Below, one piece after another: positions 10,335 to 18,538 of a stretch of 40,933 nucleotides of DNA. Each line of letters opens with the position of its first letter. The stretch's first letter is position 1. This DNA is from Acidobacteriota bacterium (lineage in GTDB: Bacteria; Acidobacteriota; Polarisedimenticolia; SMYD01), in assembly GCA_027295805.1 (NCBI GenBank), contig JAPUKF010000295.1:1-40933 (forward strand), read 5' to 3'. A program made the translations under genes and the position numbers. Under the pieces are notes generated by a model. The model ran no database searches and was not told the origin of the DNA. It was given only the letters and a program-made list of their open reading frames with translations.

Positions 10335-11707
10335 GCGGCGGTGGCAAGCGGTCGGTGAAGGTCGGCATGGTCTCGCTGGGTTGTCCCAAGAACACGGTGG
10401 ACAGCGAAGTGATGCTGGGACATCTGGGCCAGGCGGGGGCCACCCTCACCCGGAACGCCGACGAGGCCGACGTGGTGGTCATCAATACCTGCGGCTTCAT
10501 CGATGCCGCCAAGGAAGAATCGGTGGACACTATCCTGGCGGCGGTGCGGCGCAAGGAAGAAGGCCTCTGCCGGCGGGTTGTCGTGACCGGGTGCATGGTC
10601 CAGCGCTACGAGGAGGAACTGCGCCGTGAGATTCCCGAGATCGATGCCTTTGTGGATCTGGACGGACTGGGTGAAATCGCCCGGGCCGTGGGCATGGAAG
10701 AGGGCGCCGCGAACAGCACGGCGGCCGTGCCCCTGCCTGCTGCGCCCACAGGACTCCATCCCGCGACTTACCTGTATGACGCGGCAACCCCCCGCACCCT
10801 CTCGGGCCCGTCCTGGTCGGCTTATCTCAAGATTGCCGAGGGCTGCGACAACACCTGCTCCTTCTGCGCTATCCCGCGTTTCCGCGGCGCCTTCCGCTCC
10901 CGACCTCTGGATGACATCGTGCGTGAGGCACGGAATCTGGCTGCAGCGGGGATCGTGGAACTGAATCTCATTGCCCAGGATTCCACGGCCTACGGTGGCG
11001 ACCTCGGCCTGCGGGAGGGGCCGACCCGCCTGGTGGAGGCGCTGGCCGACATCCAGGAACTGAAATGGGTCCGCCTCTTCTACGTTTATCCCAACAAGGT
11101 CGACGACTCGCTCCTGCACGCCATGGGGGAGCGCAGCAACATCGCCGCCTATATCGACATCCCCCTCCAACATGCCGCCCGGTCGGTTCTGGCTCGCATG
11201 CGCCGGGGCGGGTCGGCGTCGGGGCATCTGCGGCTTCTGGAACGGATCCGACGCTTCATCCCCGGTGTTGCCATTCGCTCCACGGTCATCGTCGGCTTCC
11301 CCGGCGAGACCGAAACTGAGTTTCAGGAGGTGCTGACTTTCATCCGGGAAGCACGGTTCGACCATCTGGGCGCCTTCACCTACAGCCATGAAGACCACAC
11401 CACAGCCGCCGCCCTGGACGACGACGTTCCCGCCCAGATGAAAGAAGACCGCCGGGGCCTGGTCATGGCGGAGCAGGAGGCCATCGCGTCGGCACGCAAC
11501 GGGGACCGGGTGGGAAGCCGTCTGACCGTTCTCTGTGAAGGGACCTGCCTCGAGACCGAATACCTTCTGCAAGGCCGCCTGGAGGGCCAGGCCCCCGAAG
11601 TTGACGGCAGGGTGCTCATCCAGGAAGGAATCGCTAAAGCCGGTCAGTTTGTCCAGGTGGAGATCACCGAGGCACATCCTTACGACCTGGTGGGCCGAGT
11701 CGTATGA
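10331..11707 (+). CDS. rimO: Ribosomal protein S12 methylthiotransferase RimO
   Basis: GMVSLGCPKNTVDSEVMLG, VINTCGFIDAAKEESVDTIL, radical-SAM CDNTCSFCAIPRFRGAFRSR; GTG start 10331 overlaps previous stop. Confidence 0.95.
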   Translation: MSGGGKRSVKVGMVSLGCPKNTVDSEVMLGHLGQAGATLTRNADEADVVVINTCGFIDAAKEESVDTILAAVRRKEEGLCRRVVVTGCMVQRYEEELRREIPEIDAFVDLDGLGEIARAVGMEEGAANSTAAVPLPAAPTGLHPATYLYDAATPRTLSGPSWSAYLKIAEGCDNTCSFCAIPRFRGAFRSRPLDDIVREARNLAAAGIVELNLIAQDSTAYGGDLGLREGPTRLVEALADIQELKWVRLFYVYPNKVDDSLLHAMGERSNIAAYIDIPLQHAARSVLARMRRGGSASGHLRLLERIRRFIPGVAIRSTVIVGFPGETETEFQEVLTFIREARFDHLGAFTYSHEDHTTAAALDDDVPAQMKEDRRGLVMAEQEAIASARNGDRVGSRLTVLCEGTCLETEYLLQGRLEGQAPEVDGRVLIQEGIAKAGQFVQVEITEAHPYDLVGRVV

Positions 11708-12177
11708 GAGTCCTGAACAATCTTCTCTTCCTCCTGGCCACCGGGTTCGGCTCCGGTCGCTCACCCCTGGTGCCGGGCACCACCGGCACCCTGGCCGCCA
11801 TTCCCGTGCACGTGTCCGCCGCGTGGCTGCTGGGGCCGCGCTACTTCGCGGCGGCCGCCGTCCTCTTCGTACCCCTGGCCATCGCCGCGGCCAACGTCGC
11901 CTGCAATCGCCTCCCGCTGAAAGACCCGGGCCTGATCGTCGTGGATGAATGGGCCGGCTACTTCCTGACGGTCGCCCTGCATCCTCTCAACTGGCAGACC
12001 ATAGCCGCCGGGTTCCTGATTTTTCGCATTCTGGACGTGGCCAAACCGTTCCCGGCCCGCCGCCTGGAGCACCTCCCGGGCGGCACCGGCGTTGTCCTGG
12101 ACGATGTGATGGTCGGCCTTTATGGCAACTTGATCCTGTGGTTGATCCTCGGACCGCTGAGGACACTCCTGGCATGA
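11704..12177 (+). CDS. pgpA: Phosphatidylglycerophosphatase A
   Basis: LLATGFGSGRSPLVPGTTGTLAAIP, DPGLIVVDEWAGYFL, FRILDVAKPFPARRLEHLPGGTGVVLDDVMVGLYGN. Confidence 0.94.
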   Translation: MRVLNNLLFLLATGFGSGRSPLVPGTTGTLAAIPVHVSAAWLLGPRYFAAAAVLFVPLAIAAANVACNRLPLKDPGLIVVDEWAGYFLTVALHPLNWQTIAAGFLIFRILDVAKPFPARRLEHLPGGTGVVLDDVMVGLYGNLILWLILGPLRTLLA

Positions 12178-13097
12178 AAATCGTTTACTCCCCTGATGAC
12201 CTGGACGGCAGCCTGTCCCACCCGGTGGCGGCCGTGGGAAATTTCGACGGCGTACACCTGGGTCACCAGCGCATCCTTGAAACCCTGAAGCAGCGGGCGG
12301 CGCCACACGGCGGTACGGTGGTGGTGATCAGCTTCAATCCCCATCCTCAAAGGGTCCTCCATCCCGACACAGCACCCCGGCTCATCGCCACCCGCCTGCA
12401 AAAGGTTGCCTGGTTGGAGGAGGCCGGTGTGGACCTGATGCTGGAACTGCCGTTCACCCGCGAGCTCTCGGCCCTCACGCCTGAAGCCTTTGTGACGCGG
12501 ATCCTGCTGCGCGGCCTGCGCGTGGCCGAGGTTCATATCGGGCGCAATTTCCGCTTCGGCCACGACCGCTCCGGCGACTTTGAAACCCTTGAAGAACTCG
12601 GGCGCCGCCACGGCTTCACCGCCATGCCCGTCACCGGCGTCCGGCTGGACGGGAGGCGTATCAGTTCCAGCCGCGTGCGCGCGGCTCTGGGCGCCGGGGA
12701 CGTGCAACTGGCCGCGGCGCTCCTGGGGCGAGAGGAAGAACTGGTGGGGCCGGTGGTCCCCGGCGATGCCCGGGGCCGCATCCTGGGATTCCCCACCGCC
12801 AACCTGGCCGTGGAGAACGAACTGGTTCCCTTCACAGGCGTCTACGCCACCCATCTCGTGGTGGACGATGAGCCGTTGCCGGCGGTGACCAACATCGGCT
12901 CGCGGCCCACCTTCCCCGGGGCGGGTCCGGCGGTGGAAACGCATATCCTGGATTACGGGGGCGACCTGTATGGCCACAGGGTGCGCCTGCGCTTCACGCG
13001 CCGCCTCCGCGATGAGCAGCGCTTTGCGGGACTTCCCGAACTCAAAGCCCAGATCGCCCTGGACGTGGCCGCGGCCCGCAAGGTTTTCGGCGCCTGA
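12174..13097 (+). CDS. ribF: Bifunctional riboflavin kinase/FAD synthetase
   Basis: VAAVGNFDGVHLGHQRIL, SSSRVRAALGAGDV, GRILGFPTANL, GVYATHLVV, NIGSRPTFPG; ATG at 12174 overlaps pgpA stop (ATGA). Confidence 0.95.
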   Translation: MKIVYSPDDLDGSLSHPVAAVGNFDGVHLGHQRILETLKQRAAPHGGTVVVISFNPHPQRVLHPDTAPRLIATRLQKVAWLEEAGVDLMLELPFTRELSALTPEAFVTRILLRGLRVAEVHIGRNFRFGHDRSGDFETLEELGRRHGFTAMPVTGVRLDGRRISSSRVRAALGAGDVQLAAALLGREEELVGPVVPGDARGRILGFPTANLAVENELVPFTGVYATHLVVDDEPLPAVTNIGSRPTFPGAGPAVETHILDYGGDLYGHRVRLRFTRRLRDEQRFAGLPELKAQIALDVAAARKVFGA

Positions 13098-13102
13098 GGC
13101 GA

Positions 13103-13531
13103 ATGGTCGCAAGGTGCGCCGCCATCGTTCTGCTGGCCCTGCTCCCGGGTGCCTGTGCCCCATCATCTCCCCAGGATGAACCCGACAGGGTGATGCGGAC
13201 ATTCTGCACCCTTTATTTCGAGAAGGCGGATCTCATGGCGGCTCTTCCCTGGGTTGCCGGCGCCGCCCGCAACGTCCTTCTGGAGGAGATGCGCCATCTC
13301 CCCGTCGGCGCCGCCACGACGCCCCGGCCCCGGGTGCGCTGGACGGTTGTTCGGCGCCAGGAGATGTCCACGACCCAGGCCGTCCGCTACCGCGTGGAAG
13401 TTCGGCTCTCCCCCCTGCCCGGAGCGGCGGCCGATTCCGTAGCATGGGTCCTCCCGTTTACCCTCCTTCTGGAGAATACCTCCGGGAAGGGTCTGCCTGC
13501 CTGGCGGGTGACGGCCGTGGACCAGGGCTGA
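13103..13531 (+). CDS. Small predicted lipoprotein, unknown function
   Basis: 142 aa; MVARCAAIVLLALLPGACAPSSP signal/lipobox, co-directional with ribF and the Rieske gene. Confidence 0.65.
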   Translation: MVARCAAIVLLALLPGACAPSSPQDEPDRVMRTFCTLYFEKADLMAALPWVAGAARNVLLEEMRHLPVGAATTPRPRVRWTVVRRQEMSTTQAVRYRVEVRLSPLPGAAADSVAWVLPFTLLLENTSGKGLPAWRVTAVDQG

Positions 13532-13536
13532 CGGAG

Positions 13537-14028
13537 GTGAGCAACAGGCTGCAGCGCGGCATCATCATGTTGGTGGCCTTCATACTGGCCATCCTGGCCG
13601 CCATCGTCTTCTTCGCCCCGTCCACGCCTGGAGATCCGCCGGCCGGTGGTCCCCTCAGAATGGTTGTCCCGGAGGGTGCCCTTCCCCCACCCGGCCGGGT
13701 CATGGTGCTGGGCGACCTCCCTGTATCCCTGGGTCATCGCCGGGATGGTGGGCTTTATGCTCTCAGCCTGCGCTGCCCCTACCTGGGATGCCTGCTCGCC
13801 TGGAACGAGGGAACCGGCCAGTTCCATTGTCCCTGCCATGGCGACCGTTTTACCGCGGATGGGTCGGTTCTCATCGGCCGATCTCCCACTCATCTGAATC
13901 GTTTCAGCCTGCGGTGGGCGCCCGCTTCAGGGGTGGAAGTCTTCTTTTCAAGAGGATTTGCCATGGTGGGAAGAGAGCAGCCACCCGATGTACAGTATCC
14001 ACTCAGCCTGCTTGAATTACATATGTGA
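13537..14028 (+). CDS. Membrane-anchored Rieske-type [2Fe-2S] protein with non-canonical box 1
   Basis: GTG start 13537; N-terminal TM (IIMLVAFILAILAAIVFF); LRCPYLGCLLAWNEGTGQFHCPCHGDRF matches Rieske boxes except Tyr for His in box 1. Confidence 0.85.
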   Translation: MSNRLQRGIIMLVAFILAILAAIVFFAPSTPGDPPAGGPLRMVVPEGALPPPGRVMVLGDLPVSLGHRRDGGLYALSLRCPYLGCLLAWNEGTGQFHCPCHGDRFTADGSVLIGRSPTHLNRFSLRWAPASGVEVFFSRGFAMVGREQPPDVQYPLSLLELHM

Positions 14029-14055
14029 AAGATGAGATATTTATATTAATTCCAC

Positions 14056-14084
14056 TTGACATCGCATATGCATCGACGTACTTT
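14056..14084 (+). promoter_or_regulatory. Candidate sigma70-type promoter
   Basis: TTGACA (14056-14061), 17-nt spacer, TACTTT (14079-14084), preceded by AT-rich tatttatattaatt. Confidence 0.4.
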
Positions 14085-14204
14085 AACCGCGAACGAAAAC
14101 ACGAAACCAAAAACTCGAAAGGAGACGCCCCCCAGCCAAACCCCTTCCCCCTCAGCCGCGAGAATCATCCGGACCGCGGCTTGTACCATCGTAGGACTCC
14201 CCCA

Positions 14205-14237
14205 GACCCCTCGGCACCCCCCCCCGGCCGAGGGGTC
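14205..14237. terminator. Strong hairpin between convergent Rieske and leuS genes
   Basis: Perfect 11-bp inverted repeat gacccctcggc / gccgaggggtc with 11-nt C-rich loop, followed on + by gctctttgtg. Confidence 0.6.
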
Positions 14238-14255
14238 GCTCTTTGTGGGGCCTTC

Positions 14256-16850
14256 CTAGACGACCACGTTGACGAGACGCCCGGGGACAACGATGACTTT
14301 CCTGGGCTCGCGGCCGTCGAGAATCTTGACGATGCGTTCGTGCGCAAGAGCCACGGCCTGCGCCTGCTCGGGTGAGGCATCGGCCGGCACGCTGACATTG
14401 GCCCGCAACTTCCCGTTCACCGTGACCGCGATCTGGACCACATCGCGAGCCAGGGCCGACTCATCCCATTCCGGCCAGCCGCTGGCAAGGATCGAGTTGG
14501 AGCCGCCCAGATCGCGCCAGAGCTCTTCGGTGATATGGGGGGCAAACGGGTGCAGAAGCTGCAGTAGGACCTTCAGGGCCCGGCCGATTCCCGGCCGGTT
14601 CCATTTTTCGGTGGCCGTCTTCTGCAGGTAGTCCGCCAGAAAATTGGTGAACTCCATGAGGGCCGCCACCGCAGTGTTGAAGTGCAGATCCTGCCCCATG
14701 TCACGGGTGACCTTCTTGGTGACGGCATGAGTCCGGCGACGGAGTTCGACGTCTCCTGACGCCGGATCCTCGGCGGCCAGAGCCAGCACGCCCTGCGACG
14801 GGAGCGGCCCGCGGCTGAGTTCCTCGGCTGTCTCCTGGAAGAGCTTCCAGATCCGGTTGAGAAAACGGGATGCCCCCCGCACCCCCTCGTCGGACCATTC
14901 ACACTCCCGCTCCGGAGGTGCCATGAAAAGAGTGAACAGGCGTTCGGTGTCGGCGCCGAACTGGTCGATGATGGAGGCCGGCGCCACCACGTTGTATTTC
15001 GACTTGGCCATCTTTTGCAGAGAGATCTCCACCGTCTCAGCACACTGGGGACAGGCCCCCTCCTTGACCTGGGCGATGGGCACCCAGCCGTGGCGCCCAC
15101 AGCGCGCCGCCGGATAGGTGATCATCCCCTGGGTGAACAGCCGGGCAAACGGTTCTTCAAACTCGGTCCAGCCGATGTCGTGTAGAAACTTGGTCACGAA
15201 GCGGGCATAGAGAAGATGCAGGATGGCGTGCTCGATACCGCCGATGTACTGGCCCACCGGCAACCAGCGATTGACCTCCTCCCTGTCGAACGGCGCGCTG
15301 GTGAGCCGCGCGGAGATGAAGCGCAGGAAGTACCAGGAGGAATCGACGAACGTATCCATGGTGTCGGTCTCACGCCGGGCAGGGGAACCGCAGACGGGAC
15401 AGGATGTTTCTACGAATTCCGGACAGGACGCCAGCGGAGAGTCGCCCGTGGGACGGAACTCCACCTCGCGGGGGAGTTCCACCGGCAACTGATCATCGGG
15501 GACCGGCACTTCGCCGCAGGCATCGCAATAGACGATGGGAATGGGCGCACCCCAGTAGCGCTGCCGGGAGATGAGCCAGTCCCGCAGACGGAAGTTGACC
15601 GTCCCCTGCCCGAACCCTTCCTTCTCGGCGTGGGCGATCATCTCAGCGATACCCTGGCGATTGTTCCGGCCGGTCCATGGCCCGCTGTTCACCATGGTGC
15701 CATCAGCGGTAAACGCCTTCGTCATGGCAGCCGCGTCCAGGGGGCCCTCGGGCCCTGCAATGACAACTCTGACAGGAAGGTCGCTGGCGCGGGCGAATTC
15801 AAAATCCCTCTGATCATGGGCCGGAACGGCCATGATGGCCCCGGTGCCGTAGCTGGTCAGCACGAAGTTGGCCACCCAGATGGGCACCTTCTCACCGCTG
15901 TACGGATTGATGGCATGGCGGCCGGTGAACAGACCCCGTTTCTCCACCAGGCCCGCCGCGCGGGCGAAGGCCGACTCACGCCGGGCCTCGCCGGCGAACT
16001 CCAGCACCGCCTTCTCCTCGGGCCGACCGGCGACCAGGCCGGCCAGCCGCGGATGCTCCGGCGCCACGGCCATGAACGTCGCGCCGAATATCGTATCGGG
16101 ACGGGTTGTATAGACCCGCAGGCCCTCGTGGTCCGGCTCATCCACAAGTTTGAAATCGAGTTCCACGCCTTCTGAGCGGCCGATCCAGTTGGCCTGCATG
16201 ACCTTGACCCGCTCCGGCCAATCTTCGAGGGTGTGCAGGTCCTGCAGAAGACGATCCGCATAGTGGGTGATGCGCAGAAACCACTGCTCCAGGTCCCGCT
16301 GGTCCACGGTGTTGCCGCAGCGCTCACAGGCCCCATCCACAACCTGTTCGTTGGCCAGAACGGTTTTGCACGAATCGCACCAGTTCACGTCGGCGCGCCG
16401 GCGGTAGGCGAGACCTTTTTCATGCATCCGCAGGAAGAGCCACTGTGTCCAGCGGTAGAACCCGGGATGGCAGGAAGCCAGCTCTCGATCCCAGTCGTAG
16501 ACGATGCCCCACTCCTTGAACTGGTGGCGCATGTTGTCGATGTTGTCGCGGGTGGAGTCGGCCGGATGGACCCCCTGGCGAATGGCGAAATTCTCCGCCG
16601 GCAGGCCGAAAGCATCCCAGCCCATGGGAGAAAGGACATTGTGGCCGCGCATCTTCATGAACCGGCAGAGAGCATCACCGATGATGTAGTTGCGTCCGTG
16701 ACCCACATGGAGGGTCCCCGACGGGTAGGGGAACATCATGAGCATGTAGAAATCCCGGCCACCGCCGGCAGGCTCTGCTGCGAACAGCTTCTCCCGTTGC
16801 CAGAATTCCTGCCAGTGAGGCTCGATCTTCTTGAAATCGTAGGACTTCAT
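14256..16850 (-). CDS. leuS: Leucyl-tRNA synthetase
   Basis: 864 aa; MFPYPSGTLHVGHGRNYIIGDALCRFMKMRGHNVLSPMGWDAFGLPAENFAI; KMAKSKYNVV (KMSKS-like). Confidence 0.97.
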   Translation of the reverse strand: MKSYDFKKIEPHWQEFWQREKLFAAEPAGGGRDFYMLMMFPYPSGTLHVGHGRNYIIGDALCRFMKMRGHNVLSPMGWDAFGLPAENFAIRQGVHPADSTRDNIDNMRHQFKEWGIVYDWDRELASCHPGFYRWTQWLFLRMHEKGLAYRRRADVNWCDSCKTVLANEQVVDGACERCGNTVDQRDLEQWFLRITHYADRLLQDLHTLEDWPERVKVMQANWIGRSEGVELDFKLVDEPDHEGLRVYTTRPDTIFGATFMAVAPEHPRLAGLVAGRPEEKAVLEFAGEARRESAFARAAGLVEKRGLFTGRHAINPYSGEKVPIWVANFVLTSYGTGAIMAVPAHDQRDFEFARASDLPVRVVIAGPEGPLDAAAMTKAFTADGTMVNSGPWTGRNNRQGIAEMIAHAEKEGFGQGTVNFRLRDWLISRQRYWGAPIPIVYCDACGEVPVPDDQLPVELPREVEFRPTGDSPLASCPEFVETSCPVCGSPARRETDTMDTFVDSSWYFLRFISARLTSAPFDREEVNRWLPVGQYIGGIEHAILHLLYARFVTKFLHDIGWTEFEEPFARLFTQGMITYPAARCGRHGWVPIAQVKEGACPQCAETVEISLQKMAKSKYNVVAPASIIDQFGADTERLFTLFMAPPERECEWSDEGVRGASRFLNRIWKLFQETAEELSRGPLPSQGVLALAAEDPASGDVELRRRTHAVTKKVTRDMGQDLHFNTAVAALMEFTNFLADYLQKTATEKWNRPGIGRALKVLLQLLHPFAPHITEELWRDLGGSNSILASGWPEWDESALARDVVQIAVTVNGKLRANVSVPADASPEQAQAVALAHERIVKILDGREPRKVIVVPGRLVNVVV

Positions 16851-16963
16851 GGATGTTGCAGATTATCACCGGGAAGGGACAGGGGCCAGGTTGACTCTTG
16901 TAAACACAAGTTCTGCAGGAAGTGGACATCGGCCCCACCGAACCCAATATTCCGTTGTGGACC

Positions 16964-18412
16964 ATGGACATACAGGAACTTCTACGCTTCATGGTGGCCC
17001 GCGAGGCCTCCGACCTGCATCTGAAAGCGATGCGGCCGCCCCTCCTGCGCCTGGACCAGAAACTGGTGCCGGCCGGGGAGAAACCGCTTGCACCGGATCA
17101 GATCGAGAAGATGATCCTGTCGATCCTGTCGCCCAAGCACAAGCAGAAACTGGACGAACAATTGTGGGTCGACCTGGGTTACTCCCTGCCCGGCGTCTCC
17201 CGCTTTCGTGTCTCGGTCACTTTTCAGCGCGGCACACTGGCGGCGGTCTTCCGCCGCATCCCCTTCAAGTTTCCCTCCATCGACGAATGGGGGCTGCCCG
17301 AGGTCATCAAGGACCTGGCGACCCTGAAGAACGGCCTGGTGCTGGTCACCGGTCCCACCGGTTCGGGCAAGTCGTCGACACTGGCCTCCCTCCTGCGCCT
17401 CATTTGCGAGACGCGGCCTGTTCATGTCGTCACCATCGAAGATCCCATCGAGTTTCTCATCACCGACGACATGGGCGCCATCAGCCAGCGGGAGATCGGT
17501 ACCGACACGTGGAGCTTCGCTGATGCCCTGCACAACGTTCTGCGCCAGGACCCCGATGTCATCGCCGTGGGTGAGATGCGCAACCTGGAAACCATGGCCA
17601 CGGCCTTGACCGCGGCCGAGACCGGACACCTGGTTTTCTCGACTCTGCACACCAACTCGGCCGCTCAGTCCATCGACCGGGTGATGGATATGTTCCCGCC
17701 CAAGCAGCAAGCGCAGGTCCGCGGCCAGCTGGCCCAGGTTCTCAAGGCGATCGTCTCCCTCAACCTGGTCAGGCGGAAGGACGGCAAGGGACTGATAGCG
17801 GCGGTGGAACTTCTGATCATGACACCTCGCATCAGCAAGCTCATCGAAGAGAACGACATTCCGGAAATTGAACTCGAGATTGAAAAGTCGGTCTCGTTCT
17901 TCAAGATGCAGACCATGAATCAATCTCTGATGGCTCTGGTGCTCAATGGCGTCGTGGATGCCGGTGTCGCCCAGGCCGCCTCGCTGAATCCGGAGGATTT
18001 CGACAGGGACATGCGCAAGGTTCTGTTCGCCTCGGCGAATGGAGAGGTTGCGCCGGGAGAAGAAATGGCCGACTCAAGTGCTGATTTCTCGAAGATCGCC
18101 GAACTGCAGGAGATCAAGCGTCTCTACGATGAAGGTCAGGAGCGCTTCGCGCAGGAACTGGACCAGAAGGAGAGAACCATCCAGGATCTCAACGAGCAGC
18201 TCCACGGCAAGGAGATGGAGGTGCGACAGATCCAGGACTCCACCTCAGACAACAGCGATGAGGTCGAAGAAGCGCGCAAGGAAACTGCCCTGGTCAGGAA
18301 GGAACTGGAAGGCCGCCTGGCCAAGCTCCAGGCCCGGGTGAAAGAACTCACTGACAATGCCACCCCGGAACCTGCCCCCGCCCCCACCAAGCGCGGCTTC
18401 TTCTCACGCTAA
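16964..18412 (+). CDS. pilT: PilT/PilU-type twitching motility ATPase with C-terminal coiled-coil extension
   Basis: MDIQELLRFMVAREASDLHL; Walker A GPTGSGKSS; EDPIEFLITDDMGAISQREIGTDTWSFADALHNVLRQDPDVIAVGEMR; AETGHLVFSTLHTNSAAQSIDRVMDMFP; GTG 16922 is an alternative start. Confidence 0.92.
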   Translation: MDIQELLRFMVAREASDLHLKAMRPPLLRLDQKLVPAGEKPLAPDQIEKMILSILSPKHKQKLDEQLWVDLGYSLPGVSRFRVSVTFQRGTLAAVFRRIPFKFPSIDEWGLPEVIKDLATLKNGLVLVTGPTGSGKSSTLASLLRLICETRPVHVVTIEDPIEFLITDDMGAISQREIGTDTWSFADALHNVLRQDPDVIAVGEMRNLETMATALTAAETGHLVFSTLHTNSAAQSIDRVMDMFPPKQQAQVRGQLAQVLKAIVSLNLVRRKDGKGLIAAVELLIMTPRISKLIEENDIPEIELEIEKSVSFFKMQTMNQSLMALVLNGVVDAGVAQAASLNPEDFDRDMRKVLFASANGEVAPGEEMADSSADFSKIAELQEIKRLYDEGQERFAQELDQKERTIQDLNEQLHGKEMEVRQIQDSTSDNSDEVEEARKETALVRKELEGRLAKLQARVKELTDNATPEPAPAPTKRGFFSR

Positions 18413-18538
18413 CTCATCCAAATCAAGGCATTCCGGTGCCCTCCCGTCCCCTGGCTCGCAGCCGCCGCCGTTTTTGCGTATATACTTCGCAGATGCGGCC
18501 GGCCTGAACTCTGCTCGCACAACCATGACAGGAGCACT

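Noticed and set aside
14032-14259. 67-aa ORF 14056-14259 as a small peptide gene
   Set aside because: Its start overlaps the predicted promoter, there is no ribosome site, and the C-terminal half runs through the hairpin.
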